Shown in pieces: positions 33,285 to 44,357 of a stretch of DNA of 45,617 nucleotides. Within the stretch, counting starts at the first letter, position 1; each line of letters opens with the position of its first letter. The notes under the pieces are model-generated. The model made no database searches. It was not told the DNA's origin and saw only the letters and a program-made list of their open reading frames with translations. The stretch lies in assembly GCA_030141605.1 (NCBI GenBank), contig JAQGDQ010000064.1:126001-171617 (forward strand), read 5' to 3'. The stretch is from Tubiluchus corallicola. Its lineage: Eukaryota > Priapulida > Priapulimorpha > Priapulimorphida > Tubiluchidae. The position numbers and the translations under genes were made by a program.

Positions 33285-36200
33285 ACAACAGCAATAACAA
33301 GAACAACAAAGAGCGGCAAGAACAGCCTTCACCATCGTGCTACAGAAACAGCAACAACAAATGCCAATAGCCTTAACTTTGAAGGATAAAAGCAGTTAAG
33401 GCGTTACTTTAAAACTTAATTTAAAAGTGTTAGAAGAGCCGCTTTACCATGCAGTGAAACACTTCAGGCTAAGCTGTGCGTTACCACAAATATGAATGAA
33501 TGAATCCGAGGGCTAAAGATCACCTTTAAAGCCCTTTAAATGTCACATTGAAACCAACGAAGAGCAGTTTGTTAAAAAGAGCAACTTAATAAATATTATT
33601 AACAGTATAATGTTAGTAGGGTATATGCAAGGGCCTCTCGTAAGAACTAGAAATGAGTATGTCGTGTAGTGAGGTGGACCCAGAGCCCCTGTGTTCTTAA
33701 GACTAGAAAGCAGATGAATACAGGTTGTGGCGCCAACCAGCTTATTCTTTCCTAAAATTGGAATTCGAAGACGGAAGTTTAGTGCCCCAAATAAATGAAT
33801 ACAGTCGTTGGCACAGTCATGTTCAAGGAGGCCCCGTTTCAAGCCTTAAATTTTATATTCAGATTCATATTTATTAGTGCCAAAAATATAAACAATACAA
33901 AAAACCAAACATACATACAATTTCAATTTTGAATAGTGACACTGCAGACAAACAGTGTACAAAAACCTAACGAATATGCGCATGTGCTAATCAAAAAAGG
34001 AAGATCGTGTTTGTTCTGCAAATTTCTGACTGTGAAAAGCTATTCACGATACAAAAAGCAATTTAACACGCATGTAGCAAGCAGTTAATTTAAAAACGTG
34101 TGTAGAATAGCTAGCCATTCAATACATCGAACAAAAGTGCTTTTAAGGTGCTGCTGTTCAGTAACTGATCACGTACCTTGCAATGAAGGGGGTACACTCC
34201 ATAGCTACAGCCATCCGTACTACTGTCGCTACTGTTCCAAAAACGTCTTTCTGGCTGCATTGCTTCGCTACGCAATATTTTGTTGACAAAATGTGTCAGA
34301 TTATTAATATACGAAGGCAATGTGACCAGTCACAAAATGACGAACAACTAATACGAGAATGTAAAGTTACTTTCAGGGCACCGATTTCCCTCGCCAGTCA
34401 CAGATACAGACACTTCGATTGATTTATGTAGAGAAGAAATTGAAGTGACTGGAGCTCTCCATGTTTCCTACTCCATCCATCCATTCCTCTTCATTCAGAC
34501 AGCATTGATAAGCTGGTAAGAAAGTAGCAGTCAAAGCAGAATGTTATGATCACGAGGAAGAACTTCTCTAAATGCGAAAACCTTCGTCTATTAGTTTAGT
34601 CTTCTTCCAGCTCCTTCGCTGGAATATTGATGTCGAGTGCAAACTTGGAGGCATTGGAGGGGATCCGACTAACAACTTAATCCATTTAAGTTGCCATTAA
34701 TTAGACTATGACCGTCAATGCCAGAATGTTCATAAACCATTCCATTTATTTTACAACGTTTGCGGGTAATGAGTTGAAGAAAGAAAGAAGACACCGAAAA
34801 ATTGTGAACCTGTCGGTCTATTTGAGTAGTAGGCGAAGTTTTCTGTAATCTTTCAACTTATAAGATTACAAGTATCACACAATACTGATTTCTACGACGC
34901 AATATAATAGAGAACAGGCTTCTTCCACAGCGGGAGTAATTAGCTGTCGAATGACACCCTCCGATCAATAAGTGATTTACTGAACAATGAAAAAGCCGTA
35001 GCAGGTGTGCGGAAAATATTTTTACTACCATTTCCTATATCAAATAAGAAGCGATAAATTCTTAATAGGTTATTAATGGTTGTCATTATTGGAAGGGTGG
35101 CTGTCACGTTATCTATACTGACCGAGTCTCAGAAGGAGGAAATGAGTTTGGTCTAGTTTAAACAAAAAAAAAACGCTTTACCTGGAACGTGCGTTGCTAT
35201 CTATCGACACAAAATTATTGTGAGAAAGTAAGGAACAGAATGTCACATTTATAACCGTTAATATTGTAAAATTATATTTGCAAAATCGTGTTCCGCCTTG
35301 AAAACGATACGTTGATCTTCACTCTGAGCATGGTATATCATTTTTTTCTACTAAAGCTGGAGTGTCTTTTTGTTCACCCTTTTTGCATGTTTAAGGCATA
35401 GTGTTGATAGATTCAAAATAGTTATTTAGTAAATAGTTACATAAGTAAAATACCGGTTAATGGTTTGTGACATCAGCACAATAAGCTTGTCAAAAATTAA
35501 AAATAAATCGCCTTGGCTGCCATGTTTATATAAAATTCAAATCATGAAATCCTACTGTCTATGGAGATTCTATATACATCGTGCTAAAAGAGTTCCTATC
35601 AAAGTGCGTCTACCAACTTTATTGTCCACATTTTTACCAAACATTTGGTATCCGACACTTTTCAACTGGATTTTTGTAACTCATCTAGGAATTTCGTAAC
35701 TTGAATACTTAGAAACTGAACGGGCTAGTAATTTTTATCTTAAGATAGCTACAGGACTTTTCCTCATAACTTTAAAACATGAACACTTCGTAACTGTATT
35801 TTGTAGCGTTGACATTCTGTAACTGAACATTTGGCGAGTTATCTAACAAGTAATTACCAAGATATTGTTAATTTGTGAATGCATATAATAATACAATTTT
35901 CTAAAGTAGAACGTCTTTCCAAATTATAAATAAAAAATTTATTGTCACATTGGTTTTAAATTCTTTACTTACTTTGAGATTTCATTTCTCCAATTTTTTT
36001 GTGTCTCTTGTGACTCTTTTCTTTTCTTTTTATTGTATTCACAGCTTATATTCAGTTGTTCTGCTATGGTGTGACTTTTTAAAAAACCATTATTCATTTA
36101 TTTTTATTTTTATTTACCTATGTTATAATATTGATAACCGTGAGTCATTTTATCCATTTATCTGGTTGTATAAGAATCTAAATATCAAATGGTTGTCCGT

Positions 36201-36724
36201 GCTTAATAATATTCCATTATCAACTGAGTAGTCCTTGCCGAACGTCTTTGTTAGTACGTTGCTAACTGCCTGTGTAGAAAAGATTCGCTAATTTAGTTCA
36301 CAATTACAAAAAAAGTACCGAAAGGCTACGAACTCCCCAAATTCAGTTGCGAAACGTCGCAATATTTACTGTGGATTCAAGATTCGTTTATTCCACATAG
36401 CACAACACATAATAGAGTCAATGTTACAGTATTAAACCATGTAAATTTATAATTTAACAATTATTTAATTACAATATAACAGTGTAAATAATTTAAAGAA
36501 AGTTGCAGTAATGCATTATGACACAAGTCCCCTTGAAGCCTAGCTAGAAGGGAATCTTGAAAGGTGGAATGGATTTAAACGTAAGTCAACAGTTATGGTT
36601 GGTACAGGATAATGAAAAGAGGAAACTGGGAGACAAGGAAAACAACAAAATTTGACTGGCTTCAAAAATGACGTTAAGTATATACTAACGTTGTATTTAG
36701 ATGTACTGTAACGTTAGCGTCCTA
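33285..36724. other. long stretch without a recognised feature
   Basis: About 3.4 kb of AT-rich DNA. An ATG-initiated frame at 34183-34422 (79 codons, plus strand) has no motif and overlaps another open frame. A perfect pyrimidine tract and AG ending at 34498, followed after 17 bp by GTAAGA, looks splice-like, but its phase does not fit the other candidates. Imperfect repeats containing ATGAATACAG occur at 33715 and 33796. Confidence 0.4.
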
Positions 36725-36898
36725 AAGTGGCGTTTACCTAACATCCGGAATGCGTATGCGTTATGAAGAATAGATAAAATTGATTCATATTGCTTTCAAT
36801 GCAACCGTTTATCAGGCCTACGTTATGCGTTATTTTTCTGCAGCTATTTTCTATTGATGTTTAATTCGCAGTTATTCCGCAGGTGGATAACGCATAAC
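36725..36898 (-). mobile_element. Tc1/mariner-type MITE, truncated copy
   Basis: It starts with AAGTGGCGTTTACCTAACAT after a TA and contains the same ordered blocks as the copy at 37019-37301, but in the opposite orientation. Shared landmarks include AATGCGTATGCGTTAT, GAATAGATAAAAT, GTTTATCAG and TCTGCAGCTATTTTCTAT. The far terminal repeat is missing. Confidence 0.65.
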
Positions 36899-37018
36899 AC
36901 TAAAGAGTTAACATAGTCGACTATAATTTATGCCACTTGTACTATATGTAATTAACTTCACTGCTTTTAAACCATTTTGCATCATGTTAGTTTTATTTCT
37001 TATTGGCTTGCCATAGTA

Positions 37019-37301
37019 AAGTGGCGTTTACATAGCATCCAAAATTCGTACGCTTCAAATGGCGTTTTCCTAGTATCTGGAATGCGTATGCGTTATAACG
37101 CATGGAATAACTGAGGAATAAAAGTTGATAGAAAATAGCTGCAGAAAAGATAACGCACAACGCAGGTCTGATAAACGTGTGCATTGAAAACAATAAAAAC
37201 CGATTTTATCTATTCCGCACCCTCACAACGCATACGCATTCTGGATGCTAGGTAAACGCCACTTAACGCGTACGCATTTCGGATGCTAGGTAAACGTCAC
37301 T
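37019..37301 (+). mobile_element. Tc1/mariner-type MITE with double-unit terminal repeats, 283 bp
   Basis: It is flanked by TA on both sides (37017-37018 and 37302-37303). Each end carries two tandem copies of a unit of about 38 bp, AAGTGGCGTTTACCTAGCAT followed by CC and AATGCGTAYGCGTT. The two ends are inverted, giving terminal inverted repeats of about 75 bp. The TA flanks suggest the Tc1/mariner superfamily. No coding capacity is present. Confidence 0.68.
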
Positions 37302-37980
37302 TAATGCTGCAATAATAATATAGTTAGAACACTAATTTCGCGGTGATTTATAGCATAGATTGATCGGACTGATTAAACGCCATATCCAACGCCAGTCGCA
37401 AGTACATTATCCCGGCATATCCTTGCAAACTCGCTCTCTGAGCACACGAGTAATAAGTGCATTATGATGCGAAATTTATTCAGTTAAATTTCCCGACACT
37501 TCGACAGGTAACACTTTGGCTGTCATGTAAATTTTAACAATTATTGCACGAAATAAACAACCGAATTGATCTATTTCTACACCAAACGTAAATCGTTTTT
37601 CTTTTTATGTGTAAATTGTTGTTTTGAGCTATTACTTCGGTTAATTAAGGAAAAAAATTCCACAATTAGTCATTAACTCATTAATTAATCATTCAATTTG
37701 CTTTTATTTATGCAGTTAAAAATATGTTGTATCGATTAAATCGATTAACAATCAAGTGTTGGTGAATCTTAATAAATTTACATTCGGAATTTGAATTTGA
37801 TTCAAGATTGAAAGCTTTGTAATGTCAAAATACATAACAGAGCAGGCCAGAGGAAATGCAAAAAACCGCAATAATTTATAAACACTGGCAATCACACTCA
37901 TATTCTAACTTACTAAAGAAAATAGATTATTGTGTGTGATTTTTACAATTAATATTATTTTATTTTATTTTGCTTTACAG
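37302..37980. other. AT-rich presumed intron sequence upstream of exon D
   Basis: No repeat is recognised. TATTCTAACTTAC near 37904 is a plausible branch-point match about 70 bp before the acceptor. Confidence 0.4.
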
Positions 37981-38046
37981 TCGCCGACAGAGTGTGGACG
38001 TGAGACGTTTCAGTCAAATATTGGACACGTCAGCAGTTGCACAAAG
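37981..38046 (+). CDS. candidate internal coding exon D, 66 bp
   Basis: This is the best splice-defined exon in the window. A long T-rich tract ends in TTTTGCTTTACAG (37980), and the exon ends ACAAAG|GTAAGT, a near-perfect donor. Its 66 bp are about 50% GC against AT-rich flanks. Read with two bases carried in and two carried out, it encodes RRQSVDVRRFSQILDTSA followed by VAQ, with two basophilic-kinase consensus sites (RRQS, and RRFS). A second frame is also open; the third is closed. Its length is a multiple of three, so inclusion or skipping keeps frame. Its acceptor phase fits candidate exons A, B and C upstream. The gene is not recognised. Confidence 0.45.
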
Positions 38047-39837
38047 GTAAGTTTAAAAGTTTATGTTAATTATTAATGAAGATCTAATGGTAATCGACAG
38101 GGTTTGAGTTCAATGCTTGTCCTGGAGCTAAATTTTCTTTTCTTAATCCATTTTCACAATGAAACAAATCTAATAGAGTTATCGTTTAAACACTCAATAA
38201 TGAAGAGTTTCGAATAAACGCTGTTTAAGACAGTCGTTTTTTTGTCGTACCGAAAGTTTAAGTTTTCAACACACATCTCAGGGGTAACGCTTTTAAAATT
38301 TTTAAAGATATTTTGGACACTCAATACTTTTAAGTATTCCTTTGCTAACACTGAGTGAGTCTCTGGCGTCTGCTTAGTGCAAGCTTGCACTGTGATTCCA
38401 TCTACCGTGGACAACCGTTAGTTTAAAATGAAGCCATATCAATGGCTCTATGCCGAACCGGTTGATGTACAGCTGTTGAAATGATTATTAACCCAGAAAG
38501 TGAAACCTCGTGATCATATTCCAGCAGCATTAGTTCCAAAATGGAAAATAAAGGTTATTAATTTTGCTCCATTCAACCAAAGTTTAGTGACAGGTCTGCA
38601 TGATTTCACAATTTTATTCAATTTTACCCCGAAGGACGTGCGTTGCGACTTCAATGAAATGGCATTGGGATAACGACTTCAATTCACTGTCAGTTTATGA
38701 GAGTTCTTCGGCTAAAACTACAACTTTTGACTATTTAAGCAATTTAATTGAAACCTTTTAACAAAACATAATAATCATTATAAATGCTACATTCAGTTTA
38801 CAGTCATTTTCACAGAAAGGCAATAATATAATATCATATAATTTAACTTTTGAACTCTTTCACAAGGAGGAAACAAACTGCAGTTGTAGGAATATAGAAT
38901 TTTTAATGAGAAACCATATCTAGGTTACTAACAATAATCTGTCAATTTTTGTTACACCTCTAAACAACCACTAGGGGTGAAATGTTGCACCGTTAACAGT
39001 GATATCTAGTTTTCACTTGCTAACACAAAAATGAGGCAGACGTGTAACGGCTTTTCTCTCAATAAATTAAGGAAGCTGAACAAAATAATAAGTGTTGAAA
39101 AACGAAAAACAAAGACAAGATAAGATTAGATAAGATGAAGTGAGAAGTTTGTGGATACATTATTTTAATGAAATATTTTTTGGCTTGTTATTTACAAAAA
39201 AATTGATAACGTCTCACATCTATTTTTAGCATGCTTTTTTTCTATTGAGAAAACTTCCAAGCATTCAATTTCGCTTATTTTATGGGCAACCGTGGTTTAT
39301 TACAACATTTCCAAAGCGGAGTTTTCGGGACTTAGAAGCATCAAGTGCGCCATTATTCTTAAGGTCATGTGACGCTCTTCATTAATTAGGCTCAGTATGA
39401 GTTTGGGGTGTTGGTGATGATGGCTGGTGAGAAGAAGAGAAAGAGAGCGCGAAGAAGAAGCAGAAGTAGAAGGAGAAAAAGAAAGAAGAACGGTGGTGAT
39501 TATAAAAAAATCATTACTATTATGGCAGCAAAAGCACAAGTTCTTTATTTCGTTGATCTTTTTCGTTTTTTGTTTTGTTTGAAATTAAAAGAAGGAAAAT
39601 ATCCACGGGCACAGTAAATGCTGAGTATGACCGCCAGAGTGATCTTCAAAATGAGAACAATTGCATCTGTGTTCGTTAAGTCGGAGAAGATTTCTAATCA
39701 GCAAAAATCAAGAAGAAACTGAGGGTCAGACACTGGCAGATCTTATGAACTAAAGTAACTCTTTAGATTGTGAAACATCAGTGATAACTCCTGCACTAGT
39801 GCAGTTTACGTGACTTTGTGTAGCTTTAAGTTAACCT
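38047..39837. other. no gene; purine-rich tract near 39428-39495
   Basis: AT-rich DNA. A GAA/AGA-rich stretch gives an Arg/Lys-rich frame at 39408-39617 that is driven by the purine repeat. ATG at 38427 opens a short frame (MKPYQWLYAEPVDVQLLK, then TGA) without a donor. Confidence 0.4.
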
Positions 39838-40215
39838 AAACTGGACGAGAAATTCAAGTTAGTCGAAACATTATTAATGTTTTTGAACAAGATCATTAAA
39901 ATCATTAGATCTTCTTAATGTCTACTATTTCAAGATGATTTTGCTTTAATTGTGCAGTGGTTAAATAGTCGAAATTCGACAACAAGTTTATTTTAGAAAT
40001 ATTATGATATCCTATAAGATGAATAGAATCATAGGATCACCGTGAGTGCCTGACATTTTAAAATGATTTTGCTTTAATTTGTATAGTGGTAAATTAATCT
40101 AAATCGGCTGAGAAGTTCAAGTTAGCCTAAATTGTATAAATATTATAGTATTCAACGAGATGACTAGAATCGTTAGATCGCCGTGAACGTCTGCTATTTT
40201 AAAGTTAAAATTATT
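39838..40215. repeat. degenerate tandem array, about 130-bp unit, three copies
   Basis: Units begin near 39838, 39972 and 40101. Each contains, in order, a GACGAGAAATTCAAGTTAG-like head, an AATCATTAGATC-like box, a GTCTACTATTTCAAG-like box and, in units 1 and 2, GATTTTGCTTTAATT. Units 1 and 2 end with a GTGGTTAAAT-like segment. The third unit is incomplete. Copies differ by substitutions and small indels, so the array is not recent. Confidence 0.65.
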
Positions 40216-40340
40216 TTACTGTGTTTTCTGAACTACCGCGTTAACTTAAACGCGTTGACGTATAGCCAGTTAAAAGGACTTATACGTACAACTATTTTGG
40301 AATAAACATTACTATAGGGTGGCGAGTAGCAGACAGAAAA

Positions 40341-40404
40341 ACCATAAGTTGTTGTACAGTTTGTGCGATCTGAGAGACCGGCCGTCTAATCGATCGTACT
40401 TTTA
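40341..40404 (+). repeat. 64-bp perfect direct repeat, left copy
   Basis: It begins ACCATAAGTTGTTGTACAGT and ends CGATCGTACTTTTA, and is identical over all 64 bp to 41335-41398. The flanks outside the repeat do not match, and no short target-site duplication is visible. Confidence 0.95.
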
Positions 40405-40666
40405 CTACTTTTCTCGGAGTTTTTGCTGAATTTAGCGCGCAAATATTAAGCTTGTGCAGTTTTCCTTATACAGTTTTCATGAATGTGTTTTGTGTTAAAA
40501 CTTAGAAGATCTACACAGAACCCGTGCAGTTGACCAAAACTATTTATTTTATTGTTATGTGTAATTCGTTATGCTATTTGACTTGTAATTATTCGGTGAT
40601 TGTGTAACACTGTCCTAATACTTTGTGTGGGTTTTTCATCAACTTCGCTCATCTCGTTTATCGTCT

Positions 40667-40762
40667 ATGGCGAACCTAGCTGTTACTACGTTTATTAATT
40701 TCCTAGCATTGATCGGAGTAACGTCAGCGGTTCCAGCATCTGTTATCTCCTATTGTGCATAA
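40667..40762 (+). CDS. 31-codon ORF resembling a signal peptide, unknown
   Basis: ATG to TAA encodes MANLAVTTFINFLALIGVTS followed by AVPASVISYCA. A hydrophobic core of about 12 residues and a TSA|VPA-like junction resemble a secretory signal peptide. No donor with a good consensus lies inside, so it would have to be a free micropeptide or a mis-ended exon. It lies between the two 64-bp direct repeats. Chance is the main alternative. Confidence 0.15.
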   Translation: MANLAVTTFINFLALIGVTSAVPASVISYCA

Positions 40763-41334
40763 GTATATAATCCAGCTTATGATGTGGAATTATATTGTAT
40801 GTAATGGCAATAAGCGAGCGCGTCGAAAAGAGGAACTAATAAGCGGCGTATAGAGACAGTTTTTATTATTTAAAAACTTAGATAATGGTTTTGCCTAATT
40901 TACATCCTATTTGTTAATGACAAGCGGTATTGTGTTAAATCTGCTCAGAACCGGACCATTATAGTGGATAAAATGTTAAAATTTTAGAAGAATGTTTAAA
41001 TAAATAAAACACTTTAAGGAATTAATAAGTTGGCTGTTATAGACATTTTAGATGCAAACAGCACAAACAGCAATGTGCATGACAGAGACAATTTGTTCAT
41101 TATTTGAATGTCATCTTCATGTCAAATCATTTCAACGTATAGTTAAGCTGATTTAAAAAGTAATTTCTGTGAGTTAAATTTAACACGATCACATAATTAG
41201 GCCTACAATACCTATCTTTCCACAGTACTTAAGCTACTTCTTAAGTTGTGTTGTTTGTCGAATTTTTTTGCAACTTACCCATTTACTCGTCTTTGATACA
41301 AGTTTAAAATAATGATTACAAAATGTAAATTAGT

Positions 41335-41398
41335 ACCATAAGTTGTTGTACAGTTTGTGCGATCTGAGAGACCGGCCGTCTAATCGATCGTACTTTTA
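41335..41398 (+). repeat. 64-bp perfect direct repeat, right copy
   Basis: Identical to 40341-40404, at an offset of 994 bp. Perfect identity in otherwise decayed DNA indicates a recent duplication or gene-conversion-like event, or the ends of a young short element. Confidence 0.95.
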
Positions 41399-42349
41399 TT
41401 TACGTAGTAACTAATTAATACGGATTAATAAACAAATTAATAAAAAAATACTATAGTTAATTTTTTGCGTATTTATAAAAATTTATTTTAAACATATAAT
41501 ATTTATCTTGTATAACAAAAGTATTTCACCAATTGATGTAACGGCCTAAAATTTAGTTCTGACATGTTTAAAATTGTCATGATAATAGTAATAAATATGT
41601 GTATGTTACAGGCCCACTAATAAAATGTTTCTCAGCAAATCAATTATCCGTCATTGTGCTATTATGGGTATTAAAGAAGACCCTAAATTTTAAGGTCTAT
41701 TTAAAAGTCACTTTTAACATTTTTGCTTTTATTTGGCTTCGACAAACGTGCTCAATAAGTCTTCAGTTTGGACAATGGTTCATCACTTTTGCTTAACTAG
41801 CTTTGTTAAAATAACATCGTAATCCTATCAAACTACACCTCGTAACTAGTAAGTTTTCATACGTGCATGAATTATAGTGAAATAAAATTACTACGGCTGT
41901 TACCAACCTACGTTAATTATGTAACCTTGGTCTCAAATGGTGCCGAGTGATAGCGATGTGTATATGTCTCATATGTCACCAAGGGAACAAATAAAAAATT
42001 TAGAGGGCACGATAATAATAATTGTATCAACGAACGTACGCGGATGACACTAGCTTAATGAGTGGTTCGTGTGGCATCGTGAAGAAAGAAAAGAGGCGTA
42101 GATAGGTGTTGTTTGCTTTAATATTATGACAAATTTTCAGTAGATGATTGCTTATGTAATTTAAGAACACATTTAATTTATTAATCGACTGCGATTGCCT
42201 TTACAGTATGAGACTGTGTGTTTCGTTGAAGTATGCTAACAAACTGAATGCATTTTGACATCATTTTTAAATTATAACGTGTAGATATTTACGCTAGCTT
42301 AGTAAAATCCGAGAAAATGTAGATTTTGTTCAGTGCCAGTGGATTTATA
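41399..42349. other. no recognisable feature
   Basis: AT-rich sequence with short frames only. Confidence 0.45.
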
Positions 42350-42384
42350 CATATATATTTATATATGTGTGTGTGTATGTGCGT
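42350..42384. repeat. (AT)n-(GT)n microsatellite
   Basis: A short ATAT run passes into GTGTGT. Confidence 0.9.
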
Positions 42385-42729
42385 ACAGCTAGTCAAAATA
42401 GATGGATAGATGTATGCATTACAAGATACATGAAATGTTAAACGAGAAGTGGCCAGTGCCAGGTTTGGCAGCTTAGATAATGGTTAATTTGCAACTAGGA
42501 ATAGACTTTTTCTGGATTTTTGCTGGAGGTTCCATCCAAGTTTATTTGGAGGAACACGATGAACACTTTTGCTGGTCACTGGCGAGCTCATAATATGGAC
42601 AATTTGTGAAACAACGCCGTGAGTGACCAGTAATTCACCTAGGTCACTAATTAAAGTAAATAAAGAAAATTTCGTAAAGTCATGCACCAATGAAAATATT
42701 AAATAGTGCGAATAGAGGCAATATTTATA

Positions 42730-42788
42730 ATGGCTAATTTCTTGGTTCGTACACGGCATCATCGCAGATCAAGTCATATGACTATTGA
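42730..42788 (+). CDS. candidate coding exon E (possible alternative first exon)
   Basis: ATG at 42730 opens MANFLVRTRHHRRSSHMTI, followed by GA and a strong donor, TTGA|GTAAGTGT, leaving two bases as in exons A, B, C and F. It carries an RRSS basophilic-kinase consensus and is rich in Arg and His despite AT-rich flanks. An in-frame TAA lies 30 bases upstream, consistent with a start exon. It lies downstream of exon D, so it would have to splice to an exon further along. The protein is not recognised. Confidence 0.28.
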
Positions 42789-43159
42789 GTAAGTGTAATT
42801 TCAATCAATTTTTAGCAACTTTTATTAAGTACATTTTTACACTTAAATATGTGCTAATTTTATTAAATGCTTTAACACATCGCGTTTATTTTTGCAGTTA
42901 CTATGGGTAAAATATTTTTGTATTTCAGTATTCTTGTATTTTTTTGTTACCTGTTGGTATTTAGTAGGTCGGATATTTATTTGCTTCAAAAACAATGTTA
43001 ACAGATTATAGGTACATAGCTGTCATAGTAACAGTTGTCATAATAGCAGTGTCACTGCAATAGTTGACATAGGTACTTTCTGTCACTAGCAAACTATTTT
43101 ATGAATTCTGTTTTTCTTGGGCTGTATTCATATTTCCACGGCTTGTGCGGGGCGATTTG

Positions 43160-43320
43160 TAGGAAAAAATAATGCCGTCGTCGTTATCATCATTGCACTG
43201 GATGCAGACTGCCGTGGCAGCCGTCATCATTGTCATTCCTCTGTTTCTCATCACCATTTCTTCTTTCTTCATCAATATTGTCGCGATTGCCGTCAGCATC
43301 ATTTTTGCCATTGCATGGTG
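43160..43320. repeat. degenerate CAT/CGT trinucleotide-rich stretch
   Basis: CAT-, CGT- and TGC-rich imperfect repeats explain the His-rich plus-strand frame at 43117-43449, which opens with TTG rather than ATG. I do not call it a gene. Confidence 0.5.
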
Positions 43321-43819
43321 ACAACAACAACGGCTCTGGATTATAAAAACAACGCTACACCGTCAGGATTATTAGTTTTCTCACCTTTAACTGCTGATGT
43401 AATACAGAAGTTTTTGCGTAATCTTAGGTTGTTTTTCCGTAAACATTAAATCCATTAATTTATTGGTAGGATAAGATGCGAAACATATAGATGCTTAGAT
43501 AAAGAATGTCACTCTGCCTCTACTATGTGCGGCTTCAGTTCTACTTAACGTATTCTAAACAGCCCTTGTTGTAGAACTTCACAAATTCAATGGTTTCCAA
43601 GTTAATAACAATTCATCGTGATAAAGTGCGGTGTTTGATAGTCTACATCCACGAAAGCCAGACATTTTCTCCGGTTATTTAGTTCTAAGCTTTCGTTTGA
43701 ATATTTCTGTATTGACAACACATCTACATACAGGTTGGTCAATAAAGAAAGTTAGCAACATTGCTTGAAGATTATGTTCTTTGTGCCAATAAAATTGTTG
43801 ATTTTATTATAAAAGTAGT

Positions 43820-43880
43820 AAATAAATAAATAGATAAATAAAGTGAATAAATAAATAAACAAACAGATAAATAAATAAAT
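43820..43880. repeat. (AAAT)n microsatellite
   Basis: An AAAT array with GATA and CAAA interruptions. Confidence 0.95.
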
Positions 43881-44357
43881 TTGTACTTGCACTAAATTTG
43901 CACTTGTTTTATTTCAATTAATGTTAGGTAAAGTCATTCTAATGTAATGTAATTTAATTGTAATTTTAAACCGCAGTGTATCTTAATTAATGTAATGTAA
44001 TTTCACCTTCGGATTACAAGAGTTTTAATAATAGTAATAACTTGTAAATGGGCGGCTGCTGAGCAGATTTAACTGGGGCGGCATACTGTCATTTAAGCAA
44101 GAACATTAAGAAATTAAGAAATTTATAAATTTTGAGAAAATATGTTCGAAAACGTCTTTGATTTTTATAACATTGTCGTCATAGACTTTTGTCGTTCTGT
44201 TGATAGAAATTAAAAGGTTGTTAGTCTATGCTTATAACAAAAAACTGAGAAAAAGTAGCTTCGACTACCTTGAACAATGAAAGTTTTGTTAATAGCGACG
44301 GAATGGCTAAATTTGTGACAAAAAAGTTTACAAAAACAACTTAACGACTAATTTCAA

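Noticed and set aside
34499-34515. 17-nt microexon between a strong pyrimidine-tract acceptor and GTAAGA
   Set aside because: In the phase shared by the other candidates it contains an in-frame TGA; the other two phases have no partner exon.
39408-39617. Arg/Lys-rich 69-codon frame resembling an RS-type protein
   Set aside because: The basic stretch comes from a GAA/AGA purine repeat, and the frame opens with TTG.
43117-43449. 110-codon His-rich plus-strand frame
   Set aside because: It opens with TTG, and the His-rich part comes from imperfect CAT repeats.
43731-43760. Mariner-like end (CAGGTTGGTCAATAAAGAAA)
   Set aside because: No matching inverted end was found within reach on the other side.
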